A stretch of 32,021 bases of DNA from positions 1 to 32,021 of the forward strand of contig JAPHQV010000020.1 of the NCBI GenBank assembly GCA_026197075.1, given 5' to 3'. Positions within the stretch are counted from its first letter, which is position 1. Each line of letters begins with the position of its first letter. Below, piece by piece: positions 20,739 to 28,436 of this stretch. Under the pieces are notes generated by a model that was not told where the DNA came from, did not search any database, and saw nothing but the letters and a program-made list of their open reading frames with translations. Source of the DNA: Gammaproteobacteria bacterium. Lineage in GTDB: Bacteria > Pseudomonadota > Gammaproteobacteria > DSM-19610. Made by a program: the position numbers and the translations under genes.

Positions 20739-20844
20739 AGCCCGTGTCACGTACCGGCTGGCGGGACGCCGTGAATACGTCCCTGTAGGCTTGACGGCCG
20801 CGTCCATGCGGCCGACACCCGCCAGCCGGTACGTGACACGGGCT
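20739..20844. repeat. Long palindromic intergenic repeat, copy 2
   Basis: Perfect 27-nt inverted arms (20739-20765 and 20818-20844) flank a core that matches copy 1 at 4312-4433 almost base for base: GTGAATACGTCCCTGTA and GGCCGC-gtccat-GCGGCC. The arms share no sequence with copy 1 beyond an outer AGCCCG. It begins 20 bp after the rsmA stop and would fold into a strong hairpin at the end of the lptD-rsmA transcript. Confidence 0.85.
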
Positions 20845-20853
20845 TCTACCGGA

Positions 20854-20870
20854 TGATTGAGCGTCAATCA
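20854..20870. promoter_or_regulatory. 17-bp palindrome upstream of the universal stress gene
   Basis: TGATTGA-gcg-TCAATCA is a perfect inverted repeat 32 bp before the uspA-like start. It resembles an operator. It is not an FNR/Anr box, because TTGA and TCAA are 3 nt apart rather than 6. It lies just outside the long palindrome and is not part of its arms. Confidence 0.4.
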
Positions 20871-20902
20871 CCCGTTCTTGAACCGCACGAGGAACGCACG
20901 CC

Positions 20903-21343
20903 ATGGCAATCTACCGACACATCCTGCTGGCCGTCGATTTCGCCCCTGATTCCGAGGCCGTGATCCAGCGTGCCCGCGAACTGGCACAGCTGCACGGTGC
21001 CCGCCTGAGCCTGGTGCATGTAACGGAGTACGTGCCCGTGGACATGGCCAACGAACTGGTACTGCCCCAGGAAATGGAGCTGGACCAGGAGCTGAACGAG
21101 CTGGCCGTGAAACGGCTGGCGGAAGTGGGGGAAAGAATCGGGATCGCGGTAGTGGACCAGCATGTGTTGCAGGGCAATACACGCGGCGAGATCCAGCGCC
21201 TGGCAGAAGAAACGAAGGCCGACCTCATCGTGTTGGGCAGCCATGGCCGGCAGGGCATCCAGCGTCTGCTCGGGTCCACCGCCAATGGGGTCCTGCACGG
21301 CGCGCCCTGCGATGTGCTGGCGGTGCGCATCCGCGACGAGTGA
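20903..21343 (+). CDS. Universal stress protein, UspA family
   Basis: 146 residues, one Usp domain. N-terminal YRHILLAVDFAPDSE and C-terminal LIVLGSHGRQGIQRLLGSTANGVLHGAPCDVLAVR, which contains the G-2x-G-9x-G-(S/T) ATP-binding pattern, so it is of the ATP-binding kind. Usp proteins are cytoplasmic and accumulate under starvation, redox or respiratory stress. The ATG at 20903 has GAGGAA at suitable distance. It has its own upstream palindrome and is followed by a REP pair before a convergent gene, so it is probably a single-gene unit. Confidence 0.95.
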   Translation: MAIYRHILLAVDFAPDSEAVIQRARELAQLHGARLSLVHVTEYVPVDMANELVLPQEMELDQELNELAVKRLAEVGERIGIAVVDQHVLQGNTRGEIQRLAEETKADLIVLGSHGRQGIQRLLGSTANGVLHGAPCDVLAVRIRDE

Positions 21344-21355
21344 ACGACGCCCCCT

Positions 21356-21427
21356 GTAGGAGCGGCCTCTGGCCGCGAACATGCCTGGATCTGCCACCAA
21401 CCATTCGCGGCCAGAGGCCGCTCCTAC
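21356..21427. repeat. Inverted pair of GTAG-type REP sequences, copy B
   Basis: Perfect 24-nt inverted copies at 21356-21379 and 21404-21427. Each reads GTAGGA, then the mini-hairpin GCGGCC-tct-GGCCGC, then GAA. Compared with copy A at 14007, one stem pair has switched from G-C to C-G with both partners changed. It sits between the convergent stops of the universal stress gene and the phosphatase gene and can act as a terminator for both. Confidence 0.85.
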
Positions 21428-21450
21428 GGGGTCCGTGATCGTCCCACCCC

Positions 21451-22266
21451 TCAGAGGCGGTAGGCAATCACCGTGAGGTCGTCGCTGTGGCTCGGCTGGT
21501 CCGGCACCGGGTGGGTCATGCGCTCCCGGCAGGCGCGCACCAGTTCCCCCAGTGATTCCTCCAACCGCCCCTTGCGCATGATGGCGACGATCTCCTGCAC
21601 GGTGAGGTTGTCCGTCAGGCCATCACTGGCCACGAGCAGTGTGTCCCGGTCGTCGAGCCGCAGGGTACCACCCATCTCCACGCGCATGTCCGCCACGCCG
21701 ACGATGTTGGAGACCAGGTGGCGATCCTCGTGCTGCAGGGCCTCGTCCTCGTCCAGCATGCCCGACTCCACGGCATAGCCCACCGGTGAGTGGGGCACGG
21801 TCTGCAGCTTGATCCGGCCGCGCTGGCCGAATACCAGCACAATGGAGTCACCCGCATGGTAGGTGCGCACCTGGCGGCCCTGCACTTCCACCAGCACCAG
21901 GGTACTGGCACCGCCGCTGGTCTCGGCCATGATGCGCCGGTTGGCCACATCCAGGCCGTTGAGTATGGTCTCGCGCAGGTTGTCGCGGGTTTCCACTGGC
22001 AGTGCCTGCAGCTCCCCGGCAATGGTCTCGATCACCAGCCGCGAGGCGTCCTCGCCCGCCGGCAGGCCGCCGACCCCATCGGCAACCATCAGCACCGTGC
22101 TGGCATCCCCCATGCACAACACGCCGGCGGCATCCTCGTTCGGGGTCTCCTTGTGCGGAGCACGGCCGGAAAACACCGCCACCTGCCCCGGCATGCCGGC
22201 CAGGCGTAGCGGTGCATCGGTGTTCCATTGAAAAAAGGCTTCCAGCGCGGGTTTATTATTGCTCAT
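21451..22266 (-). CDS. PP2C-type serine/threonine protein phosphatase
   Basis: 271 residues. Metal-binding PPM motifs are in order: ETPNEDAAG, VLMVADGVGGLPAGE, HAGDSIVLVF, LLVASDGLTDNL and SHSDDLTVIAY. It is cytoplasmic with no membrane segment. It follows the kinase gene by 21 bp on the same strand; kinase plus PP2C pairs usually act on shared targets. PppA-PpkA of type VI secretion is one such pair, but no secretion genes are in view, so the targets are unknown. The ATG at 22266 gives MSNNKPALEAFFQWN. Confidence 0.93.
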   Translation of the reverse strand: MSNNKPALEAFFQWNTDAPLRLAGMPGQVAVFSGRAPHKETPNEDAAGVLCMGDASTVLMVADGVGGLPAGEDASRLVIETIAGELQALPVETRDNLRETILNGLDVANRRIMAETSGGASTLVLVEVQGRQVRTYHAGDSIVLVFGQRGRIKLQTVPHSPVGYAVESGMLDEDEALQHEDRHLVSNIVGVADMRVEMGGTLRLDDRDTLLVASDGLTDNLTVQEIVAIMRKGRLEESLGELVRACRERMTHPVPDQPSHSDDLTVIAYRL

Positions 22267-22287
22267 TGGATAAGAGATGGGCTTGCC

Positions 22288-23031
22288 TCAGTTCCACTGC
22301 ATGTTTTCGAGATAGGCGCGCAACTGGCCGGCACTGCGAAACTTGCTGCCGATCAGGGTATGGCGCAGGCCACAACAAATGGCCTTCACCTCGGCGGGCT
22401 GGCCGGCGTAGTAGCGACGCCCGCCCAGCACGTCATAGAAGATCCGGACCAGGTCGAACACATCATTGCGGATGTTCTGTGAACTGGGACGTCCCCAGTG
22501 GAACATGTCCAGCAGTTTCAGATCGAAGCCCAGGCCATGGCGCTGCACGATGATGTTGTCCATGTGCAGGTCGCCGTGGTACTCGCCGATGGCATGGATG
22601 CATTCGATGCCCCGGGCCAGGGCGTAGAGCAGGTGTACTCCCTGGAACGGGGTCAGACGCCGGCCGCGCTGGCGCTTGAGGAATTCGCTGAGCAGTTCCC
22701 CCTCGACGAACTCGGACACCAGGAAGGACACCTTCATACCCTTGAACTCCAGGGTGTCGCGGGTGTGATACTGGATGACGATGGGACACTGGCGCAGCTT
22801 GTGCAGCTTGCGGGCGTAGAAGCGCAGGGACTGGTTGCGGGGATTGCGCTGCGGGAAAAAGATCTTGGCGGTGCGCTCGATGCCGGTGGCGAGTTCCCGG
22901 ATCAGGTACACCTCCCCTTCCCAGCCGGTGCCGAGCAGGGCCTCGACCCGGTACTTGTCGCCAATCCGGAATCCCGGTTCCAGGCCAAAGCTGGACAGGC
23001 GACGAGGGGTATTCTTGTTCTGCACTGCCAT
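22288..23031 (-). CDS. Small protein kinase-like protein
   Basis: 247 residues, a kinase domain with nothing attached. The ATP loop is LGTGWEGEVYLI, the probable ATP lysine is in RTAKIFF, and the hinge is FLVSEFVEGELLSEFL. The catalytic loop reads HGDLHMDN, with the Asp and Asn in place, but in the style of APH/RIO kinases rather than the HRDLKPEN of Hanks kinases. The metal motif DFG is replaced by DMF (LLDMFHWG). Target unknown; the adjacent PP2C gene suggests reversible phosphorylation of proteins. I chose the ATG at 23031; the frame stays open to 23094 with another ATG there, and neither start has a clear ribosome-binding site. Confidence 0.85.
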   Translation of the reverse strand: MAVQNKNTPRRLSSFGLEPGFRIGDKYRVEALLGTGWEGEVYLIRELATGIERTAKIFFPQRNPRNQSLRFYARKLHKLRQCPIVIQYHTRDTLEFKGMKVSFLVSEFVEGELLSEFLKRQRGRRLTPFQGVHLLYALARGIECIHAIGEYHGDLHMDNIIVQRHGLGFDLKLLDMFHWGRPSSQNIRNDVFDLVRIFYDVLGGRRYYAGQPAEVKAICCGLRHTLIGSKFRSAGQLRAYLENMQWN

Positions 23032-23154
23032 GGCCGAAATCCGTAAATCCGCACAGGATCGCAGCACAGTAATGAAGATCGGCGCCGACGACAACTGCCA
23101 GGCGCGCCAGAAGGCGTGGCAGGCCGAGGCCGGCGGCGCCGGCCGGGAGGGTTA

Positions 23155-23520
23155 CTACCAGCGGTGCCGGTAGATCAGGGTCATGGCGGCCGGGGCCTCC
23201 ACCACGAATCCATCGGGATCATGGGAGCGGGCCAGGGCCGGCTCGATCTCGGGCGCGGCCAGGGACCAGCTCAGGCGGGTACCGACATCGCGGGACGCCG
23301 GCATACCGTCGGCCGCGCGCAGCAGCTCGTCGGTCTGCTCCTGCAGGCGCTTACGCAGGGCCGGCAATGCCCCCGAATAGCTCACCGCCAGGGCTTCGTG
23401 CCCCGTGGCGGGGCGCTCATCGGCCCGCGCGGTGGTCGTCACCACGACACCAAGGCCCACTACCAGGGCCAGGGCCAGCAGCGGATCGAGCCGCCAGTGC
23501 CGTCGATGTACTGTTTTCAT
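23155..23520 (-). CDS. Small exported or membrane-anchored protein of unknown function
   Basis: 121 residues: a basic N-terminus MKTVHRRHWRLD, a hydrophobic stretch LLALALVVGLGVVVTTT ending ARA-DE (likely signal peptide cut near residue 33), then a soluble part with SGALPALRKRLQEQTDELLRAADG and an ending LIYRHRW. I do not recognise a family. The ATG at 23520 has GGAGGAGGA upstream; an ATG 8 codons earlier also has GGAGGA. It lies 123 bp upstream of the kinase on the same strand and may share regulation. The 257 bp upstream (23521-23777) holds no gene I can support. Confidence 0.65.
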   Translation of the reverse strand: MKTVHRRHWRLDPLLALALVVGLGVVVTTTARADERPATGHEALAVSYSGALPALRKRLQEQTDELLRAADGMPASRDVGTRLSWSLAAPEIEPALARSHDPDGFVVEAPAAMTLIYRHRW

Positions 23521-23777
23521 GCGTCCTCCTCCACGAACCCTCATGGAGTCCTCCCTGCAAACCTGCAATCCCTGTACCAAACAATCGGTTCGTGTGTGAT
23601 TCCAGCATGCAACTGGCAACCGGAAACATCTGCCGACCGGATCACAATCCGGAAAAAAGCGCCACGGGCCAGGGTAATCCCGTGCCTGGGCAACATCGGC
23701 CGCTGGCGCGGCATCTTTACCCTGGTGACAGGGAAGGCGGATCAACCCGTCATGTCGGTATGACGATAACAGGTCCC

Positions 23778-23993
23778 CTAGGGCAATTCACCCCGATAGT
23801 CCGGGTCCATCCAGCAGCGCGGCAGCGGCTCTCCGGAGGGAAAAACCAGCTCCGCCTTGCGAAACGGCGCGGGTTCCTGCATTTCCTCACCGGCGTGGAA
23901 GCGTCCGCTCACCTCGGTCTGGAAGGGGTCAAACAGGGCTCCCGGCTCCAGGATCTCCACCAGATCGCCGCTGGCGGTATGTCGTAGGTACAT
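23778..23993 (-). CDS. Small conserved-looking hypothetical protein (71 aa)
   Basis: 71 residues beginning MYLRHTASGDLVEILEPGALFDPF and containing GRFHAGEEMQEP and LPRCWMDPDYRG. It is compact, acidic and soluble, with no signal peptide. I have the impression of having seen this in other sulfur-oxidising gammaproteobacteria but cannot name a family. The start is supported by GAAGGAG at ideal spacing before the ATG at 23993. It is divergent from pgl across an AT-rich 113 bp that probably holds both promoters. Confidence 0.65.
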   Translation of the reverse strand: MYLRHTASGDLVEILEPGALFDPFQTEVSGRFHAGEEMQEPAPFRKAELVFPSGEPLPRCWMDPDYRGELP

Positions 23994-24106
23994 GCACGGC
24001 TCCTTCTCGACAGATACGCGGGGCCTTTATTTTGCCCGCAACCATAGTAGATTGTAGTCCTTACAACCAGTTGTGCCGAATAAACCCCGGCCGGCAAGGA
24101 AGGCCC

Positions 24107-24838
24107 ATGACCACACCCCATGTATACCCCGACCCGGAAAGCCTGGCCCGGCGCCTGGCGGACCGCCTGATCGACCATGCCCGCCAGTGCATCGGGGCAC
24201 GCGGGGCCGCCCACCTGGTCCTGGCCGGCGGCTCCACCCCGCGCCACCTTTATGGGGAATTGGCGCGGCCGGAACGCCGCGGGCAACTGGACTGGTCGCG
24301 GGTACACCTCTATTTCGGGGATGAGCGCTGCGTCCCGCCCGATCACCCGGACAGCAACTACCACATGGCACAGGTCGCGCTGCTGGAGCAGGTGCCCATA
24401 CCGGAGGCGCAGGTCCACCCCATCCCGGCCCGCATGGAACGCGTGCGCCACGACGCCGCCGCCTATGCCCGGGAACTGGCCCGCCACGCCCCCGCCGGCA
24501 GCGGCGGCCAGCCCCGTTTCGACCTGGTGCTGCTGGGCCTGGGCGAGGATGGCCACACGGCCTCCCTGTTTCCCGGCACCTGTATCCTCAACGAGCGGGA
24601 ACGGGCGGTGGCGGCGGTCTATGTGCCACGCCTGAAAAGCTGGCGGATCAGCCTCACCTACCCGGCGTTGCGCCAGGCCCGGGCCCTGTGGATACTGACC
24701 ACTGGCGCGGCCAAGGCCGATATCCTGGGGCGCATCTGGCGGGAACCGGGCGCCGGCCTGCCGATCCAGGCCCTGGCGGACCTGGAGAACCTGGAATGGC
24801 ACCTCGACGCAGCGGCCGCGGAACAGATACCCCTATGA
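24107..24838 (+). CDS. pgl: 6-phosphogluconolactonase
   Basis: Pgl (DevB type) hydrolyses 6-phosphogluconolactone, the second step of the oxidative pentose phosphate and Entner-Doudoroff routes. 243 residues. LVLAGGSTPRHLYGEL, WSRVHLYFGDERCVPPDHPDSNY and LVLLGLGEDGHTASLFPGT are the family blocks. The ATG at 24107 follows AAGGAAGG. It overlaps glk by 4 bp (ATGA), so the two form one unit. No zwf or edd gene is in this window. Confidence 0.96.
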   Translation: MTTPHVYPDPESLARRLADRLIDHARQCIGARGAAHLVLAGGSTPRHLYGELARPERRGQLDWSRVHLYFGDERCVPPDHPDSNYHMAQVALLEQVPIPEAQVHPIPARMERVRHDAAAYARELARHAPAGSGGQPRFDLVLLGLGEDGHTASLFPGTCILNERERAVAAVYVPRLKSWRISLTYPALRQARALWILTTGAAKADILGRIWREPGAGLPIQALADLENLEWHLDAAAAEQIPL

Positions 24839-25830
24839 GCGAAACGGAACCCAACCTGCTGGCCGTGGACCTGGGCGGCACCCATACCCGGCTGCGCCTG
24901 GCGAATGGCGACGCCGAGGTGCCACACAGCCACCTTGAGCGCCATGTGCGCACCGCCGATTTCCCCGACCTTACCAGCCTGCTGCGGCATTTTTTCCAGG
25001 CCACCGGCCGCCCCCCGCCCCCTCGCGCCTGCCTGGCCGTGGCCGGCCCAGTGTGGGACGGTGCGGACGGGCAAAGGGCGCGGGTCACCCGGCTGCAATG
25101 GGAGATCGATGGCCGCGCCCTGCGCCGCGAGCTGGGCTTCGAGCGCTTGCGCCTGATCAACGATTTCGAGGCCATCGGCCACGCCCTGGCGGGCATCCCC
25201 CAGGAGGAACTGTACTGCCTGCAGGTCGGGGAGCCCGAGGCCCAGGGCACCCGCGCCCTCATCGGCGCCGGCACGGGCCTGGGCCAGGCGCTGCTGCCCC
25301 ATGACGGTCAGGACTACCGGGTACTGCCCACCGAGGGCGGTCACGCGGATTTCGCTCCTGGCGATGCCCTGCAACTGGAACTGCTGCGTCACCTGCAGGG
25401 ACGCTATACCCATGTCTCCTGGGAACGCCTGGTATCCGGACCCGGGCTGGCGCTGATCCATGATTTTCTCTGCCAGCGGGCCGGCCACCTGCCGGAGCTC
25501 GACCTGGAGGACCCGCGCACCCCGGCCCGCATCAGCGAACTGGCCTTGGACCAGGACGATCCCCTCGCCGGCCAGGCCCTGGACCTGTTCCTGCGCCTCT
25601 ATGGCGCCCAGGCCGGCAACCTGGCCCTCACCGCCATGGCCCGTGGTGGTCTCTACATCGCCGGCGGCATCGCCCCGCGCATCCTGCCCCGCCTCAGTAC
25701 CGACGGCTTCCTGGCGGCATTCCGCAACAAGGGCCGCATGACGGAACTGATGCGCCGTTTCCCGGTTCACCTGGTGCTGACCGAGCAACCGGGCCTGCTG
25801 GGCGCCGGTCTGGTCGCCAGCCGGCTTTAG
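24835..25830 (+). CDS. glk: Glucokinase
   Basis: Glk phosphorylates glucose with ATP. 331 residues of the bacterial Glk family. LAVDLGGTHTRLRL is the phosphate loop, INDFEAIGHAL holds the catalytic Asp, IGAGTGLGQALL follows, and LPTEGGHADFAP is the family signature. The ATG overlaps pgl. The stop codon TAG (25828-25830) coincides with the outer bases of the MITE-like repeat, so the end of the reading frame was probably set by that insertion; the C-terminus GLLGAGLVASRL looks complete. Confidence 0.96.
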   Translation: MSETEPNLLAVDLGGTHTRLRLANGDAEVPHSHLERHVRTADFPDLTSLLRHFFQATGRPPPPRACLAVAGPVWDGADGQRARVTRLQWEIDGRALRRELGFERLRLINDFEAIGHALAGIPQEELYCLQVGEPEAQGTRALIGAGTGLGQALLPHDGQDYRVLPTEGGHADFAPGDALQLELLRHLQGRYTHVSWERLVSGPGLALIHDFLCQRAGHLPELDLEDPRTPARISELALDQDDPLAGQALDLFLRLYGAQAGNLALTAMARGGLYIAGGIAPRILPRLSTDGFLAAFRNKGRMTELMRRFPVHLVLTEQPGLLGAGLVASRL

Positions 25831-25993
25831 GAGCCTGTCGGACTTGAGACTGATCTACTGCGCCGGTGGGAGAGCGGTCCATTTTTCCGATCCTTTTCGT
25901 CAAATAGCAAGACTATTCTCCTCAAACGATCGAAAAAATGGCCTCACTCTCCCACCTTGCTCGCTACGATCGCTCAAGTCCGACAGGCTCCTA
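25828..25993. mobile_element. MITE-like 166-bp palindromic element
   Basis: Perfect 21-nt terminal inverted repeats (25828-25848 and 25973-25993) start TAGGAGCCTGTCGGACTT. Pairing continues inward in patches (GGTGGGAGAG / CTCTCCCACC and CCATTTTT / AAAAAATGG) down to a central AATAG-caaga-CTATT. No transposase fits inside. If the outer TA is not counted, it is flanked by TA on both sides, a possible 2-bp target duplication. It is more AT-rich than the genes around it. It lies between glk and apaG and supplies the glk stop. The parent transposon cannot be identified here. Confidence 0.8.
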
Positions 25994-26059
25994 GCCATTC
26001 CAACCGTTGGTCTGTGGAATCTTGCCGCCGGCACGGCGGGACGCAGCCCCACAGGACAG

Positions 26060-26079
26060 GTAGAATGTGTCTATTCTAC
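26060..26079. promoter_or_regulatory. Palindrome over a possible -10 box before apaG
   Basis: GTAGAAT-gtgtct-ATTCTAC is a perfect 7-bp inverted repeat 33 bp before the apaG start. It contains TAGAAT, a good -10 hexamer, though no convincing -35 is present. Because apaG-apaH are cut off from the lptD-rsmA operon here, they need their own promoter, and this is the best candidate. Confidence 0.35.
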
Positions 26080-26112
26080 AACGCAATCCCCCCTTACCCA
26101 CGGAACCAGGCC

Positions 26113-26493
26113 ATGCAAGCCGAACGACACAACATCAAGGTGGAAGTGGACACCAGCTATATCGAGGAGCAGTCCCTGCCCCAGCAGGACCGCTACGTAT
26201 TCGCCTACACCATCACCATTCGCAACGAGGGCGAGGTGCCGGCCCGGCTGTTGACGCGTCATTGGGTCATCACCGACGCCAACGGCAAGATCAACGAGGT
26301 GCGTGGCGAAGGCGTGGTGGGCGAACAGCCCTATCTCAAGCCCGGCGAAAGCTTCCGCTACACCAGCGGCACCCTGCTGGAAACCCCGGTCGGCGCCATG
26401 GAGGGCAGCTACCAGATGGTGGCGGACGACGGTGAGCAGTTCGACGCCGCGATACCGCCCTTCACCCTGTCGATCCCGCGCACCCTGCACTAG
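26113..26493 (+). CDS. apaG: ApaG domain protein
   Basis: 126 residues, single ApaG fold (fibronectin III-like). [67 protein letters not shown] and [10 protein letters not shown] are typical. Its biochemical role is unsettled; it is linked to ApaH and to metal or nucleotide homeostasis. I chose the ATG at 26113 because it matches family N-termini; the frame is open further back into the MITE. The stop overlaps the apaH GTG by one base (TAGTG). Confidence 0.95.
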   Translation: MQAERHNIKVEVDTSYIEEQSLPQQDRYVFAYTITIRNEGEVPARLLTRHWVITDANGKINEVRGEGVVGEQPYLKPGESFRYTSGTLLETPVGAMEGSYQMVADDGEQFDAAIPPFTLSIPRTLH

Positions 26494-27323
26494 TGTCTGT
26501 ATACGCCATCGGGGATGTGCAGGGCTGCTTCGCGGAACTGCAGTCCCTGCTCGATCTCATCAACTTCGATCCCGCCCGCGACCGCCTCTGGTTCGCCGGT
26601 GACCTGGTCAATCGTGGCCCTCAGTCCCTGGAGGCCCTGCGCTTCGTGCACGGCCTCGGTGAGGCCGCCCTCACCGTGCTTGGCAACCACGACCTGCACC
26701 TGCTTGCCGCCGATTTCGATGCCCGCTACGCCCGCCCCAAGGACACCCTGCAACCCATCCTCGAGGCCCCCGACAAGGATGAGTTGCTGCAATGGCTGCG
26801 CTGCCGGCCACTGCTGCACCACGACACCGAGCTCGGCTTCACCCTCCTCCATGCCGGCCTGCCGCCCCAATGGGACCTGGCCAGGGCGCAAGCCTGCGCC
26901 GCCGAGGCGGAAGAGGTCTTGCGCAATGGCCACCATGGTGCATTCCTGTCGCGCATGTACGGTAATGAGCCGGATCTCTGGTCGGAAGACCTGGAGGGCT
27001 GGGATCGGCTGCGCTACATCACCAACTGCTTCACCCGCCTGCGTTACGTCGACCCGGAAGGCCGCCTCAACCTGCGCGACAAGGGCGCGCCCGGCAGCCA
27101 ACCGCGCGGCCACATGCCCTGGTTCGCGGTACCCGGCCGCGCCAGCGCCGGCCTGCGCATCCTGTTCGGTCACTGGTCGACCGTGGGACGGGTGCACGAG
27201 GAAAACGTCTTTCCCCTCGACACGGGCTGCCTGTGGGGCGGTGAACTGACGGCCCTGCGGCTGGAGGACCGCAAGTGGTTCCGGTTACCGTGCGCGGGTG
27301 CCAGAAGGCCGGGAGAGGAATAG
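26493..27323 (+). CDS. apaH: Bis(5'-nucleosyl)-tetraphosphatase, symmetrical
   Basis: ApaH splits Ap4A into two ADP and can remove Np4 caps from RNA. 276 residues of the metallophosphatase fold. GDVQGC (7-12), GDLVNRGP (36-43), GNHD (64-67) and LLHAGLPPQW give the metal ligands, and FGHWSTVG lies near the C-terminus. GTG start at 26493, overlapping apaG. It is convergent with the integron integrase gene 81 bp away and forms the chromosomal border of the integron. Confidence 0.97.
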   Translation: MSVYAIGDVQGCFAELQSLLDLINFDPARDRLWFAGDLVNRGPQSLEALRFVHGLGEAALTVLGNHDLHLLAADFDARYARPKDTLQPILEAPDKDELLQWLRCRPLLHHDTELGFTLLHAGLPPQWDLARAQACAAEAEEVLRNGHHGAFLSRMYGNEPDLWSEDLEGWDRLRYITNCFTRLRYVDPEGRLNLRDKGAPGSQPRGHMPWFAVPGRASAGLRILFGHWSTVGRVHEENVFPLDTGCLWGGELTALRLEDRKWFRLPCAGARRPGEE

Positions 27324-27403
27324 GCCGCATCACCGAGCGCGCTTCAAGGGTTGCCGGCTCGATCAGGCACGGCTGACTGCGCACTTACCATGCAGCAAAT
27401 GAA

Positions 27404-28390
27404 TCACCCCGCCCCGAGCACATCCGACAGCGGGCTGACCACCGCATTGCCGCCGCGCTGCAGTACATGCGTGTAAATCTGCGTGGTGCGAATATCCTTG
27501 TGCCCCAGTTGTTCCTGCACCGTACGAATGTCCATGCCGCGCTCCAGCAGGTGGGTGGCAAAGCAATGGCGCAGCGTATGGCAACTGGCCGGCTTGGTTA
27601 TGCCCGCCTTGCGAACCGCCAGCTTGATGGCCCGTTGCAGGCAGCTTTCATCCAGGTGATGACGCCGGGTAACCCCAGAACGTGGATCGACACTGCGCTT
27701 GCTGGCGGGAAACACATATTGCCAAGCGAATTCCGACGGAGCCCGGGGGTACTTGCGTGCCAACGCGTGCGGAAGCCAGACCGCGCCGAATCCGTCCTGC
27801 AAGTCCTTACCGTGTAATTGCCGCACCCGCGCCAACTGCTGTTTCAGCGGTTCGATGCAGGGATCGGGCAGGGTAACCACGCGATCCTTTCCCCCTTTTC
27901 CGCAGCGCACCGTGATGGCACGGTGGTCGAAATCCAGATCCTTTACCCGCAGACGCAGGCACTCCATCAGGCGCAAGCCGGAGCCATAAAGAAGGCAGGC
28001 CGGCAACCAGTGGGGGCCATCCAGGTGTGCAAACAGTCGCCGCACTTCCGCCCTGGTCAGAATTACAGGCAGCCGTTCAGGTCGTTTGGCGCGCACCGCA
28101 TCAAGGATGTCCCCCAGCGGCCGGTCGAGCACATAGCGGTAGAGAAACACCAGCGCATTCAGGGCCTGATTCTGGGTGCTGGGCGACACCTGACGATCGA
28201 CCGCCAGGTGCGACAGGAACGCCGCCACCTCGGTTTCACCCAGCTCGCTCGGATGGCGCTTGCCATGGAACAGAATGAAACGCTTTGCCCAATGAACATA
28301 GGATTGCTCGGTTCGGATACTGTAATGCCGGGTGCGGATGACCTCCCGCACACGGTTGAGAAACGGCGACTTTTCGTCAGCGTTCTGCAT
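27404..28390 (-). CDS. intI: Integron integrase (tyrosine recombinase)
   Basis: IntI recombines attC with attI to capture and shuffle cassettes. 328 residues. Catalytic residues can be placed: R140 in GSGLRLME, Lys in GKGGKDR (162-169), H271 and R274 in HTLRH, H297 in LGHKDI, and nucleophile Y306 in TTQIYTHV. The extra segment at about 213-255, with [12 protein letters not shown], is the IntI-specific patch that binds extrahelical bases of folded att[22 protein letters not shown] is the typical N-terminus. I chose the ATG at 28390 with GAGG upstream; the open frame to 28450 lies across the promoter. It looks intact and functional, and it carries a LexA box. Confidence 0.96.
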   Translation of the reverse strand: MQNADEKSPFLNRVREVIRTRHYSIRTEQSYVHWAKRFILFHGKRHPSELGETEVAAFLSHLAVDRQVSPSTQNQALNALVFLYRYVLDRPLGDILDAVRAKRPERLPVILTRAEVRRLFAHLDGPHWLPACLLYGSGLRLMECLRLRVKDLDFDHRAITVRCGKGGKDRVVTLPDPCIEPLKQQLARVRQLHGKDLQDGFGAVWLPHALARKYPRAPSEFAWQYVFPASKRSVDPRSGVTRRHHLDESCLQRAIKLAVRKAGITKPASCHTLRHCFATHLLERGMDIRTVQEQLGHKDIRTTQIYTHVLQRGGNAVVSPLSDVLGAG

Positions 28391-28408
28391 GATCAGATCC
28401 CTCCATGG

Positions 28409-28436
28409 ACTGTACACATTTACAGTAGTACGGCAA
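28409..28436 (-). promoter_or_regulatory. intI promoter with LexA (SOS) operator
   Basis: On the minus strand TTGCCG (28436-28431) and TACAGT (28414-28409) are separated by 16 bp, a fair sigma70 pair 19 bp upstream of the intI ATG. The LexA box CTGTAAATGTGTACAG (28425-28410) fits CTGT-N8-ACAG exactly and overlaps the -10 box. LexA bound here would block intI until the SOS response. Integrase genes of Vibrio cholerae and class 1 integrons are known to be controlled this way. Confidence 0.8.

Noticed and set aside
20854-20870. FNR/Anr box upstream of the universal stress gene
   Set aside because: The half-sites TTGA and TCAA are separated by 3 bases; the FNR consensus needs 6.
25828-25993. Rho-independent terminator for pgl-glk only
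   Set aside because: The 21-nt ends and pairing across 166 bp, with possible TA flanks, fit a mobile element better, though it may also terminate transcription.
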